Source: Rhodanobacter sp. T12-5 (GTDB taxonomy: Bacteria; Pseudomonadota; Gammaproteobacteria; Xanthomonadales; Rhodanobacteraceae). Taken from it: a DNA stretch of 64,000 bases. The translations under genes and the position numbers were made by a program. Below, one piece after another: positions 55,835-63,894 of this stretch (position 1 is its first letter; each line of letters starts with the position of its first letter). The notes under the pieces were generated by a model. That model did not search any database. It worked only from the letters and a program-made list of their open reading frames with translations, and was not told where the DNA came from. Location of the stretch: positions 173,017-237,016 of the forward strand of contig NZ_NPKN01000008.1 in assembly GCF_008329435.1 (NCBI RefSeq), given 5' to 3'.

Positions 55835-56479
55835 ATGCCAGTGAAGGATTTGGACAAGGCTGCCGATAGCAACATCCGGTCGGCGTACGAGCAGGACTAC
55901 AAGACGGACAAGGAAAAGCGGGACCACGTCCATCGGCAGGTCTACGGACTGGTCAACCGAACACAGACAATCACCGGAATCGTCTATCCGGTGATCGACC
56001 TGTCCTTGCTGAAGACGTTGAAGTACAGCAACGTGGTGGTCTTCCTCATCAAGTCGTTCAAGGCTGCCGGCGTGCGTCCCGATACGCCGTTCCACATGAA
56101 CTCGGAATCCAAATACCCCGTCGATGCGGTCAACACCGAGCGCTACGTGGAGTACAACGTCATCGGCGGCGGCATGCGGCTGATCTACGACGCCACGTCG
56201 GTCAATCTGTTTCTTAGCGCTCACTACAGCGATCCGGCACTGCTCACCGCGAGCTCGGTCGACAGTGAGGAGCAGTTGGAGCTCAACGACATCATGACCA
56301 GCCAGCGTGTGACCCACAAGAATCTGGTCGGCCACTCGAATGGCACCTACTTCGACGGCTCCTACGAGGACGAGCGGCTAATCTCGTTTGCGCGCTCCGA
56401 TCCGGCATTTCGTGGCTGGTTGCAGAACAAGAACAGCGGGCAGTTCAAGTCGACGTTGGAGAGATACGGTCTGGCCTAG
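55835..56479 (+). CDS. unrecognised cytoplasmic protein
   Basis: 214 aa, start MPVKDLDKAADSNIRSAYEQ after an AGAAGGA site. Lower GC and more Lys/Asn than neighbours. No signal peptide, membrane segment or known motif. Predicted mixed alpha/beta (TGIVYPVIDLSLLKTLKYSN, then VVFLIKSFKAAG). A REPIN-like element follows within 40 bases. It may be a recently acquired accessory gene. Confidence 0.6.
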   Translation: MPVKDLDKAADSNIRSAYEQDYKTDKEKRDHVHRQVYGLVNRTQTITGIVYPVIDLSLLKTLKYSNVVVFLIKSFKAAGVRPDTPFHMNSESKYPVDAVNTERYVEYNVIGGGMRLIYDATSVNLFLSAHYSDPALLTASSVDSEEQLELNDIMTSQRVTHKNLVGHSNGTYFDGSYEDERLISFARSDPAFRGWLQNKNSGQFKSTLERYGLA

Positions 56480-56516
56480 CAGCAGCCATCGGGCGCTCCA
56501 CGTCGCGAAAAGGTGC

Positions 56517-56573
56517 CAGGGACAATCCGGGATGGTCAACAAGACGACCACCGAAGCACTCACCTTGTCCCTG
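56517..56573. repeat. REPIN-like inverted-repeat element, copy 1
   Basis: Ends CAGGGACAA and TTGTCCCTG are inverted; extended to the flanks the match is GGYGYCAGGGACAA over 14 positions with two mismatches. The inner sequence aligns with the second copy at 60478-60533. No open frame. Confidence 0.65.
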
Positions 56574-56598
56574 ACGCCTTCTTCCTTCGTCGCGCCGC

Positions 56599-58227
56599 TC
56601 AGATTCGGCCGCCACGATCGACGAATTCCCAGACCTTCGATATCACCACCGATCCCTCGCCGACGGCCGAAGCCACGCGCTTGACCGAGCCGCTGCGCAC
56701 GTCGCCCACCGCAAAGATGCCCGGCAGCGAGGCGGCGAACGGCGAGGTTGCGCCCACCGCCTCGCCGGTGAGCACGAAGCCCTTGTCGTCCAGCTTGACC
56801 AGATCCGCCAGCCAGTCGGTATTGGGGGCGGCGCCCACCATGACGAAGAGCGCCCGGGTCGGCACCGTTTCCTCGCTGCCGCGCGCGGTGTTGCGGATCG
56901 TCACCGCCTCCAGGTGGTCGCTGCCGTGCAGCGCGCTGACTTCGGCGCCGTATTCGATCGTGATCGTCGGCTCCGCTTCGAGCCGACTCGACAGGTAACT
57001 CGACATCGATGCCGCCAACGATCGACCGCGCACCAGCAGACGCACCCGGCTCGCTGTCCGGCTGAGGAACATCGCCGCCTGGCCGGCCGAATTGCCGCCG
57101 CCAATGATGATCGCCTCCGTGCCCTTGCTGTAGCGGGCCTCGATTTCGGTCGCGGCGTAGTACACGCCGGCGCCCTCGAACTCGATCAGCCGCTCGATCG
57201 GCAGACGGCGATATTGCACGCCGGTCGCCACCACCACCGCCCTGGCCCGGATGCGCTTGCCGTTGTCGAAGGTGGCGCAGAAGCTGCCGTCCGCCAGCGC
57301 CTCGAGCTGCGCGACGCGACGCGGCATGGCGAAACGCGTGCCGAACTTCATCGCCTGGATTTCGCCGCGCCACACCAGGTCGGCGCCGGAAATACCGGTG
57401 GGGAAACCCATGTAGTTTTCGATCCGGCTCGACGTGCCCGCCTGGCCGCCAATGGCGATGTCCTCGGTCACCAGCGCGCCAAGCCCCTCGGCGCCTGCAT
57501 AGACCCCGGCCGCCACACCCGCCGGGCCGCCGCCGACGATCAACACGTCGAAATCCTCGTCGTCGACCAGATCCAGGTTGAGCCCGAGCAGACGCGCGAC
57601 CTTGTCCGGCGTGGGATCGACGACAAGCGTATCCCGGCCAAAGATGACCGCGGGACGATCCGGCGGCAGCGAACACGTGGCGGCCACGGCGCTCGCCTCG
57701 GCGCTGCCCAGCTCGAACGAGCTGTAGGGAATGCGATTGCGATGGGCGAATTCGGCGATGCAACGGACGTCGCGGTCGAGCTCTTCGCCGATCAGGACCA
57801 GCGCACTGTCGCGTTGCTCGATCTGACGGCGGCGGCGCGCAGAGAACACTGTGATGACGATGTCCGACATCTCGGGAATCTGGGACATCAGCGTCAGCAT
57901 CGTGGCGCGTGGCACCTCGATCACGGTCGTATCGCGCACGGCGCGCATCGGCATGGATACGGTGCCGCCGTTGAGGAACGAAATCTCGCCCATGAATTGG
58001 GTCGGCCCCAACGTCGATGGCAGATGACGCTCATCGGTGTAGGCGTTGACGACTTCGATTTCGCCATCAACGACATACACGAAGCGATCGGCCAGTTGCC
58101 CCGGGCGCGCGAGGTAGCTGCCGGCCGCGTAGACCACCTGCGTACCCGCCTCACGCAACGCAGCAACATGAGCGGGAGCCAGCGGGGTACGCTGCATGAC
58201 TCGCAAATCGTCGCCGATCGATTCCAT
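56599..58227 (-). CDS. cyclic-nucleotide-binding + thioredoxin-reductase-like flavoprotein
   Basis: 542 aa. Residues 1-130 form a cNMP-binding domain (RPGQLADRFVYVVDGEIEVV and GEISFLNGG). Residues 135-215 resemble a small Rossmann/thioredoxin-like linker. Residues 225-542 form a thioredoxin-reductase-like module with FDVLIVGGGPAGVAAGVYAG and a second nucleotide site AIIIGGGNSAGQAAMFLS. The redox CxxC of true TrxB is missing: the position reads VYYAATEIEA. It therefore cannot act as a standard thioredoxin reductase. Possibly a signal-regulated flavin oxidoreductase. Confidence 0.9.
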   Translation of the reverse strand: MESIGDDLRVMQRTPLAPAHVAALREAGTQVVYAAGSYLARPGQLADRFVYVVDGEIEVVNAYTDERHLPSTLGPTQFMGEISFLNGGTVSMPMRAVRDTTVIEVPRATMLTLMSQIPEMSDIVITVFSARRRRQIEQRDSALVLIGEELDRDVRCIAEFAHRNRIPYSSFELGSAEASAVAATCSLPPDRPAVIFGRDTLVVDPTPDKVARLLGLNLDLVDDEDFDVLIVGGGPAGVAAGVYAGAEGLGALVTEDIAIGGQAGTSSRIENYMGFPTGISGADLVWRGEIQAMKFGTRFAMPRRVAQLEALADGSFCATFDNGKRIRARAVVVATGVQYRRLPIERLIEFEGAGVYYAATEIEARYSKGTEAIIIGGGNSAGQAAMFLSRTASRVRLLVRGRSLAASMSSYLSSRLEAEPTITIEYGAEVSALHGSDHLEAVTIRNTARGSEETVPTRALFVMVGAAPNTDWLADLVKLDDKGFVLTGEAVGATSPFAASLPGIFAVGDVRSGSVKRVASAVGEGSVVISKVWEFVDRGGRI

Positions 58228-58594
58228 GGAATTCCGCCTTTGCGATGCGTTCCCGCACGTCGCCAACCGAATGGACGGCTATCGGGGAAATCACATGGGG
58301 CGATCATAACGCTGCCGCCGGGGATGAGGCCCCGCAGCTTCTGGCCCTTGATCAGGCTTCTGCGGAGAGGGCAGGCCACGATGGCCCGTTGCTCTGCCCG
58401 GCACCCCTGTACAGCTGCGAGCGGTGGTCGACGGGGCGCTCGCCAGTAAATGAAGCTGCCCCCATTTTTCGCCCACTTGGCCCGCGCTGCGCACGCGCGT
58501 CGTCGTTACCTGCTTGGGCCAAGGTAGGAACGGATCCCGCCCCAACCCACTTAGCCCCAGCAAGTGAACCTCACCTCGATTCAGGCCGCGCTTT
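58228..58594. other. intergenic region with dispersed repeat
   Basis: 367 bases between the TrxR-like gene and the lipoprotein pair. It holds the second copy of the direct repeat (58426-58473) and a weaker third fragment near 58555-58580 (CAGCAAGTGAACCTCACCTC). No gene seen. Confidence 0.45.
58426..58473 (+). repeat. dispersed direct repeat, copy 2
   Basis: GGTCGACGGGGCGCTCGCCA followed by GTAAATGAAGCTGCCCCC and a T-run; counterpart of 55456-55503 in the same orientation. Confidence 0.6.
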
Positions 58595-59023
58595 TCAGCT
58601 TTTGGTCAGCCTCTCGGTTGGCTCCCAGGCAACTCCGATCCGGCTGGTTGGATCAAGTCGGAAGACCAGGAAACCGCAGCGATCTGCTCGAATTTCGAAA
58701 TCGGCGTAATACGCGAGATCGCCCCGCGTCTGGAAACTCACACCTGGATGACACGAGTAGGTGACCTGATACCCACCCGCGACAAAATTGCGGAAAAGCA
58801 TTACGCGCTTCCCGGCAGGGACCTTCAGATGCCCTTTGCTGGGATGTGCCCTGTAGCAAGTTCGATCCACGCACAGGGTCATGGTGTCGTTGCGCATGTT
58901 GGGCGACAACTTCACATCCACCATCGCTGCGTCGACCGGAGGCTGGTAGGAAGGCAGGCCGACGCATCCGGCCAGAACGCACACCAGCAAAGCCGGTATG
59001 GCCATACGCTGAGGATTCGTCAC
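58595..59023 (-). CDS. small lipoprotein, unrecognised
   Basis: 142 aa from a GTG whose GTGA overlaps the upstream stop. Lipobox LAGC at about 17-20 (PALLVCVLAGCVGLPSYQPP). Mature part contains four Cys and the beta-rich GHLKVPAGKRVMLFRNFVAG. Family not recognised. It forms an operon with the gene at 59020-59505. Confidence 0.68.
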   Translation of the reverse strand: MTNPQRMAIPALLVCVLAGCVGLPSYQPPVDAAMVDVKLSPNMRNDTMTLCVDRTCYRAHPSKGHLKVPAGKRVMLFRNFVAGGYQVTYSCHPGVSFQTRGDLAYYADFEIRADRCGFLVFRLDPTSRIGVAWEPTERLTKS

Positions 59024-59505
59024 GGAGCCACCTCCCCAGCCTTCATCCGCGGCAACAATTGCGCCCGTACCTTCGCGACATCGAGATCACCGGGTACGTA
59101 TTGGTCATCAAACAGGACAAATACCCAGTCCGCGGGACCACCCATGATGTTGGCCACGTTGATATCCGTCGATGGCTGATTGCGCACCGCCGAAACCAGA
59201 CTCGGATAGATCCGCATGAACGGCTTGTGCCGCTGGACTGCAATCTCGGTACAGCGCCACGTCAGATAGGTGACCACCACCGTGTTGTCCGTATGGCCGT
59301 TGGCAGCAAAGCCCACCTTGGTCAATTCTCCCGGGCCCGGTTCGTCCCAGTAGCCACCCCCGCCAAACGCCTCGAACAAAGGGATGCTGTGATGTATGTC
59401 CTTATAACCGGTAGCGCACCCGCCAACGGCAAGCGCTGCCGACAACACTGCCGCATACCGTGCCGTGCTTCGTGCGCGTAACCTGGTTCCACTCCATCGA
59501 AACAT
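59020..59505 (-). CDS. lipoprotein, unrecognised
   Basis: 161 aa, start MFRWSGTRLRARSTARYAAV, lipobox VGGC at about 27-30. HSIPLFEAFGGGGYWDEPGP and DDQYVPGDLDVAKVRAQLLP are distinctive but belong to no family I know. Translationally coupled to the next lipoprotein gene by a 4-base overlap. Confidence 0.65.
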   Translation of the reverse strand: MFRWSGTRLRARSTARYAAVLSAALAVGGCATGYKDIHHSIPLFEAFGGGGYWDEPGPGELTKVGFAANGHTDNTVVVTYLTWRCTEIAVQRHKPFMRIYPSLVSAVRNQPSTDINVANIMGGPADWVFVLFDDQYVPGDLDVAKVRAQLLPRMKAGEVAP

Positions 59506-59798
59506 GGCTCCCCCTTTATTGTCGACGGACTGCAGCAGACTCAAGGCAAATCTGCGTGCATCTTCGGAAGTTCTGCGAAGGAAGCGCCGGGCGTCTTCCT
59601 CCAAAATGAAACAGCTTCAACTCACCCGCTCTTCGAATATCCTCGATTCAAACAAGTAGGGCATCGGTGAATCAGCACCGGCTCCCGACGCATCGCACTC
59701 CCGGAAAAGCCTCCGATCAGACTGATCAAGGGAGGTGCAGGGAATTATGGAAAACCAATCCCCTGCGCCTCCCTTTCGGTCTGGCGATGCCCCATCGC

Positions 59799-60299
59799 TC
59801 ACTGAGCCAGGTAAGTACGTACTCGCGGGTCATTAAGCAGCTTCATGACGCCCTCTGCAACACAGCCGTTGAGGTCCTGCGCCAGGATGCCACTCGTATG
59901 TGGAACCGTCATGGAAATCACTTCGCCATTTCCCAGCCTGGCTTCGAAGTTCATGTTGCTATTCCAGTGAAAAACGGAATATTTGCTGAGTAGCGAATTG
60001 ACCTTGAGCTCGATCGTCTTCGGTTCGCCGGGCGCAGGCTGTGCGGCCTTGGACAACTCCTTGCTGGTTTGCTGAACCATCAATTCGGTAATGGCGTGCA
60101 GATCCGAGCTCAATTTCGAGCCGCCATAGGAGTACACGATGACCGGTCCAACATCCGCCTGCCCGTTCGAGACCTCGGCCGTTCCATGCACCGGCATCGG
60201 CGCGATCAGTCCGGCGCGCAGAGGGTACTCGGTAGGTGTGAACTTCATCGTCCCGCAGCCAGACAGGCACAGGGCCGCCAGTATCAGAAAATAACGCAT
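59799..60299 (-). CDS. lipoprotein, unrecognised
   Basis: 166 aa. Lipobox LSGC at 12-15 (MRYFLILAALCLSGCGTMKF). The mature part has helices and strands (LDLKVNS-type stretch KTIELKVNSLLSKYSVFHWN) resembling small outer-membrane-associated lipoproteins. Lower GC than the chromosome. Same strand as the two lipoproteins downstream but separated by 293 bases. Confidence 0.68.
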   Translation of the reverse strand: MRYFLILAALCLSGCGTMKFTPTEYPLRAGLIAPMPVHGTAEVSNGQADVGPVIVYSYGGSKLSSDLHAITELMVQQTSKELSKAAQPAPGEPKTIELKVNSLLSKYSVFHWNSNMNFEARLGNGEVISMTVPHTSGILAQDLNGCVAEGVMKLLNDPRVRTYLAQ

Positions 60300-60675
60300 T
60301 GAACTCCCCCATTTGAGTTTCCCCCGTCGCTGGCTCTCGTCAGCTCTCCCCCGGGGCCTTGCGCGTAGGTCGAGAACCCACTGGCGCCGGCCTACTTTAC
60401 ACGAGCGGAATGAAGTCGAGAGTCACTCAAAGCAACACAATTTTTTGTTGATGTATCAACCAGGACAAAGGGGGGCTCAGGGACAGTTCGGAACGGTCAA
60501 CCAGACGGCCCGTGCGCATTTAAATTGTCCCTGACACCATTCTTGGTTTGCGGGTTCATGCCGGGAAAATGGCCGCATCAAGCGCATGTTGTAATCTCGC
60601 CGGATGCAGCCTCATCGACCGGGCTCCGCGCCTGGGGCCTTCGGCTATCCGTAACCAGCATTACAAGGAACGCGC
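60300..60675. other. divergent intergenic region with REPIN-like element
   Basis: 376 bases without a gene between two divergent accessory genes. It contains an AT-rich stretch near 60435-60460 and the second REPIN-like element (60478-60533). AAGGA at 60665-60669 serves the following gene. Confidence 0.45.
60478..60533. repeat. REPIN-like inverted-repeat element, copy 2
   Basis: CAGGGACAGTT at the left end is inverted as AATTGTCCCTG at the right. The inner segment GGTCAACCAGACGGCC matches GGTCAACAAGACGACC in copy 1. Both copies lie within 200 bases of an unrecognised accessory gene. Confidence 0.65.
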
Positions 60676-61758
60676 ATGTACGAGGATATCGAAGCCACTG
60701 TTCGCCGCGTCATTGGTGTGCCGGCAGCCCTGAAAATCAAGGCGCGCTACAACGAGCAGGCGGATATCAAGCGACCCTTGCTGGAAAAGTACGTCGATCC
60801 GGAAAACGACCTGAACTTTCGAGCCTACGTGTTTATCGACCTTCTGTTCCGCAACGACTGCGTACCGGGGCGATGGCCACGACTCGAAACGACGGATCGC
60901 GATATCCGCAACAACTTCCGCGCTTTGTGCAGCGAGGTGCTCACCGCCAGCGCCAATGGCTGGGGCTATACGCAGACCTTCAATCCGCAGGTGGAAGGCG
61001 GCGCCGGCAAGCCCATGCTCATCCACAGTTTCAGCATCTTCAAGTCGGTCAGGGCGGACGACGTGGACTGGCAGCCGTTCTACCTCGCCGAAGGCTTCGG
61101 CGAGGGCATGGTGCTGGCACGACCGGCGCTGCGCCTGTTGCAGAGCCCGCTTGCCATCCAGAACCTGTTGCTGAGTACAGGCCTGATCAGCCAGGCGAAA
61201 TGCCCGTCGGCGTCGCCGGTCGGGTTCGTGATCAACGCGCCGCTATGGAACCTGTTCGGCATGGCGTCCAGGGACATCCAGTTTCCCAACGACCAGGCGC
61301 AGACGGCGCGGGTGCGCGAACAAGGTATTCCCTCGGGCGCGAACAACCGCGCGTTCGCCGTGGAACTCGAGGCATCCACGCCAGGGCAGATCATTGAAAA
61401 TACGCTGGGAACAGGGGAATGCAGCAACTACAACGAAATCGTGTTGCTTGGCACGTCCACCTGGTTCAATACCAAGATCAAACCCACGGGCATCTTCGTA
61501 AAGGTGGCACGGAAGCTTGGCCAGCTGTGCCTGGTCGATGCCATGCTCGATCAGGAATGGATGGGGGAAGCGGAAAAACAACAAATGCGGTTCTATCACG
61601 GCAATCAGCTGATCGACGCGATCAAGGCTTGCTCGCGCGAATTCGATTTGCCCATCGTGCCAGTGCTGGACAATGCGATGGAGGATCGTGCCACTGACCG
61701 TGTTTTCGCCACGACGTTCGCGGGGCTGAGAATACGGGACGACTGGAAGGAAGGTTGA
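60676..61758 (+). CDS. unrecognised cytoplasmic protein
   Basis: 360 aa, start MYEDIEATVRRVIGVPAALK with AAGGA upstream. No signal peptide or membrane segment. It has several aromatic-rich alpha/beta stretches (HSFSIFKSVRADDVDWQPFY and EIVLLGTSTWFNTKIKPTGI) and one Cys-containing C-terminal helix (LIDAIKACSREFDLPIVPVL). No family recognised. GC is lower than for housekeeping genes nearby. Confidence 0.65.
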   Translation: MYEDIEATVRRVIGVPAALKIKARYNEQADIKRPLLEKYVDPENDLNFRAYVFIDLLFRNDCVPGRWPRLETTDRDIRNNFRALCSEVLTASANGWGYTQTFNPQVEGGAGKPMLIHSFSIFKSVRADDVDWQPFYLAEGFGEGMVLARPALRLLQSPLAIQNLLLSTGLISQAKCPSASPVGFVINAPLWNLFGMASRDIQFPNDQAQTARVREQGIPSGANNRAFAVELEASTPGQIIENTLGTGECSNYNEIVLLGTSTWFNTKIKPTGIFVKVARKLGQLCLVDAMLDQEWMGEAEKQQMRFYHGNQLIDAIKACSREFDLPIVPVLDNAMEDRATDRVFATTFAGLRIRDDWKEG

Positions 61759-61776
61759 ACAAGCCTGGCAGCGCCT

Positions 61777-61850
61777 TCACACCACGGCCTGCAGTAGCGG
61801 CAATCCATCCACGGCGACCAGCACGGCATGCACGAGGCGACGAGTGCTTG
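61777..61850 (-). pseudogene. TauE/SafE exporter C-terminal remnant
   Basis: The minus-strand frame reads TRRLVHAVLVAVDGLPLLQA then VV and a stop. It aligns with the last residues of the intact transporter at 47130-47882 (FLRLVHVGLVVVGGLLVLQA then AV). DNA similarity is also visible. The rest of the gene is missing, so this is a short relic of a second copy. Confidence 0.6.
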
Positions 61851-61930
61851 ATTAACGTGTCCGAAAAAGCCGGGCCATCTCAGCCTGACCCCGTTCCTGC
61901 TCAGACCCTGTTCCTGCTCGTTCCTGTGTA

Positions 61931-62431
61931 CTACTTGGACACGATCGCGCGGTGTCCGTAACTGAAGATGCGGGTCGCTTCCCATTTCCCGGCGCGGTGC
62001 CGCCAGACGATCAGGAACTGGGCTTCGCCGAAACATTGATCGGTCTTCAGGTCGCAGAACTTGTGCCAGCCTTGCTCGATCGCACCGAAATCCTTGATCG
62101 GGAAAATCTCCAGGCTGCCGGGGACGAGTTCGCGCCGGAAATGTCCGCACACGTTCTTTTGCGTGTTGGCGAGGTAGGCGGCACGCGTCCAGGTCACGCC
62201 ACCCTTGTCGTGATAGAACTCAAGGCGCTTCGCCAGGTAACCCGCATGCTTTTGCAGTTCACCGGGGGTGTCGCAATGATTGAAGGCATCGAACAATTCG
62301 GAATCCAGCCCGGACACCGTCTTGGTCAGCGCATCTGCTGAAGCGGCACTCTTGTCCGCGCCCGGGGCTGCCTGCGCGCTCGCCGCCGTGACGGCCAGCA
62401 TGATGCCGAAGAAGAGAGCGATCTTGTTCAC
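61931..62431 (-). CDS. exported NTF2/SnoaL-like protein
   Basis: 166 aa from a GTG start with AAGGAA upstream. Signal peptide (KIALFFGIMLAVTAASAQAA). Mature domain contains LDSELFDAFNHCDTPGELQK and FLIVWRHRAGKWEATRIFSY, typical of DUF4440-like NTF2 folds. Three Cys residues may pair. Periplasmic, ligand unknown. Confidence 0.78.
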   Translation of the reverse strand: MNKIALFFGIMLAVTAASAQAAPGADKSAASADALTKTVSGLDSELFDAFNHCDTPGELQKHAGYLAKRLEFYHDKGGVTWTRAAYLANTQKNVCGHFRRELVPGSLEIFPIKDFGAIEQGWHKFCDLKTDQCFGEAQFLIVWRHRAGKWEATRIFSYGHRAIVSK

Positions 62432-62454
62432 GTCGATTTCCTTGGCAGTTCAAC

Positions 62455-62479
62455 AAAAGTGCGCGCTGACCCCTGTTTT
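62455..62479 (+). repeat. dispersed intergenic repeat, copy 1
   Basis: AAAAGTGCGCGCTGACCCCT followed by GTTTT. Related sequences occur at 63161-63186 (same orientation) and 63857-63873 (inverted). Confidence 0.55.
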
Positions 62480-62662
62480 GGGGCGGCGAAAGGGTAACCC
62501 CCGTTCCTTGCCGACCCCGTTTCCCGACGGCTTATGGAAGCTTAAGATGTTCCTCGGACCGCTGCACGAACCAACGGATGGGTATGCGGATAGATATTGT
62601 GCCTCGGTGCTTTCAGAGCTTCGAATGACCACGTTGCCGCGCAATCACAGCCTGGAGGATGA

Positions 62663-63082
62663 ATGATGAAGATCATTGGGTACCAAATGCCTTCGCTTCT
62701 GTACGTGGCCGCGACCGTCGCCATCTTCGCGGCCAGCGCAACTGCTTTCGGTCAAACGCCCGCCAAGAGCAAGTACGATGGTTCGTATCGTGGCACGTAC
62801 AGTGGCTCCTTCGCGGGCGAGCCGGCGACGGGATCCGTCGCCTTTTCCGTAGCGAGTGGTGACATGACCGTGACGGATCCCGGTCAGGGCGCGGGTTCCG
62901 TGGATTCCTCGGGCGCGGCGACTTTCAGCGGTTCGCTCGGGGTGGCCGAAATCAAATGCAAGTTTGTTGGCATCTTCCAGTCGTCAACCGGCAAGCCACA
63001 GGGCGCTCGCGCTTCGGGTTCGTGGTCGTGTGCGGGAATGGAAAAAACCGGAAAGGGCACCTGGAGTGCGAATCAAAGGTAA
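62663..63082 (+). CDS. small exported protein, unrecognised
   Basis: 139 aa after GGAGG; ATG at 62663 or 62666. Signal peptide (LLYVAATVAIFAASATAFG). Mature protein is Gly/Ser/Thr-rich and beta-prone (YDGSYRGTYSGSFAGEPATG, then FSGSLGVAEIKCKFVGIFQS) with two Cys. No known family. Lower GC at the 5' end. Confidence 0.65.
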   Translation: MMKIIGYQMPSLLYVAATVAIFAASATAFGQTPAKSKYDGSYRGTYSGSFAGEPATGSVAFSVASGDMTVTDPGQGAGSVDSSGAATFSGSLGVAEIKCKFVGIFQSSTGKPQGARASGSWSCAGMEKTGKGTWSANQR

Positions 63083-63143
63083 GTGCGTCTGGCGGTCTGA
63101 CCTGCTCCCCTGCAGCCGAAATCGGGGGCCAGCCGAAATCGGG

Positions 63144-63176
63144 GTCAGAGACGACTTTCTAAAAGTGCACTCTGAC
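63144..63176. repeat. hairpin-forming intergenic repeat beside mlaC
   Basis: GTCAGAG at 63144-63150 pairs with CTCTGAC at 63170-63176. It overlaps the dispersed repeat AAAAGTGCACTCTGACTCCT (63161-63180) and encodes the last codons of mlaC. Just before it a 14-base AGCCGAAATCGGGG is tandemly repeated (63114-63144). Confidence 0.55.
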
Positions 63177-63801
63177 TCCTGTTTTTTCCCGCCAGGCGCT
63201 TGTTTTTTTCCGACAGCGTCTTGATCAACCCGTCGATTCCCGATTTGCTGATTTCGCTGGCGAACGTGCTCTTGTAAGTCTGTACCAGCCACGCACCGAG
63301 CACGTTGACGTCGAAAATCCTCCAGCCTGCCGGCGTTTTTTCAAGGCGGTAACTGAGCTGAGCCGGTTCACCGCGCGTCTGCATCACTTGTGAACGCACT
63401 TCCACCTCCGTAGCCGACGGATCGGCACGCAGCGGCTTGAATTCAAGCGTCTGCTCCCTGATCTGCGAAATTGCACCGGAATAGGTATAGACCAGCAATG
63501 CGCGGAATTCAGCAATCAGTTGCTTTTGCTGTTCCGGCGACGCCTGGCGCCAGTAGCGCCCGGCTGCCAGTGCGGTCATGCGCTGGAAATCGACATACGG
63601 CAGGATTTCTTTTTCGACCAGATCGAGCACGCGCTTTTGATTGCCGGCGTGGATCTCCTGATCCGCTTTCGCGGATTCGACCACATCGGTGCTGATACGC
63701 TTGATCAGCACGTCCGGTGCTTCCTGGGCGTTGGCAGGCGTGATAGATGCAAACGAGCCAATCGCAATCAGGGCAATGAAAAAATTTCGTAACGGTTTCA
63801 T
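63145..63801 (-). CDS. mlaC: MlaC-like phospholipid-binding periplasmic protein
   Basis: 218 aa with a signal peptide (MKPLRNFFIALIAIGSFASI). ILPYVDFQRMTALAAGRYWR, FRALLVYTYSGAISQIREQT and GWRIFDVNVLGAWLVQTYKS are hallmarks of MlaC/Ttg2D, which ferries phospholipids between membranes. The other mla genes are not adjacent in the window. The last residues (KNRSQSALLESRL) are encoded by an intergenic repeat and are not typical of the family. Confidence 0.92.
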   Translation of the reverse strand: MKPLRNFFIALIAIGSFASITPANAQEAPDVLIKRISTDVVESAKADQEIHAGNQKRVLDLVEKEILPYVDFQRMTALAAGRYWRQASPEQQKQLIAEFRALLVYTYSGAISQIREQTLEFKPLRADPSATEVEVRSQVMQTRGEPAQLSYRLEKTPAGWRIFDVNVLGAWLVQTYKSTFASEISKSGIDGLIKTLSEKNKRLAGKNRSQSALLESRL

Positions 63802-63856
63802 GTTCGCTCACGTCGGTTGGTTGAAACGGATGGCTTTTCTTCCGCGCCCAATCAAG

Positions 63857-63873
63857 AAAAACAGGGGTCAGAG
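63857..63873 (-). repeat. dispersed intergenic repeat, inverted copy
   Basis: AAAACAGGGGTCAGAGT, the reverse complement of the ACTCTGACYCCTGTTTT core found after mlaC. The two copies flank mlaC in opposite orientation. Confidence 0.5.
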
Positions 63874-63894
63874 TCTGAGGTTTCCCCACGTTTT

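Noticed and set aside
56914..58449. 511-codon plus-strand open frame opposite the cNMP/TrxR gene
   Set aside because: Composition is typical of an antisense shadow and the opposite strand encodes well-conserved nucleotide-binding motifs.
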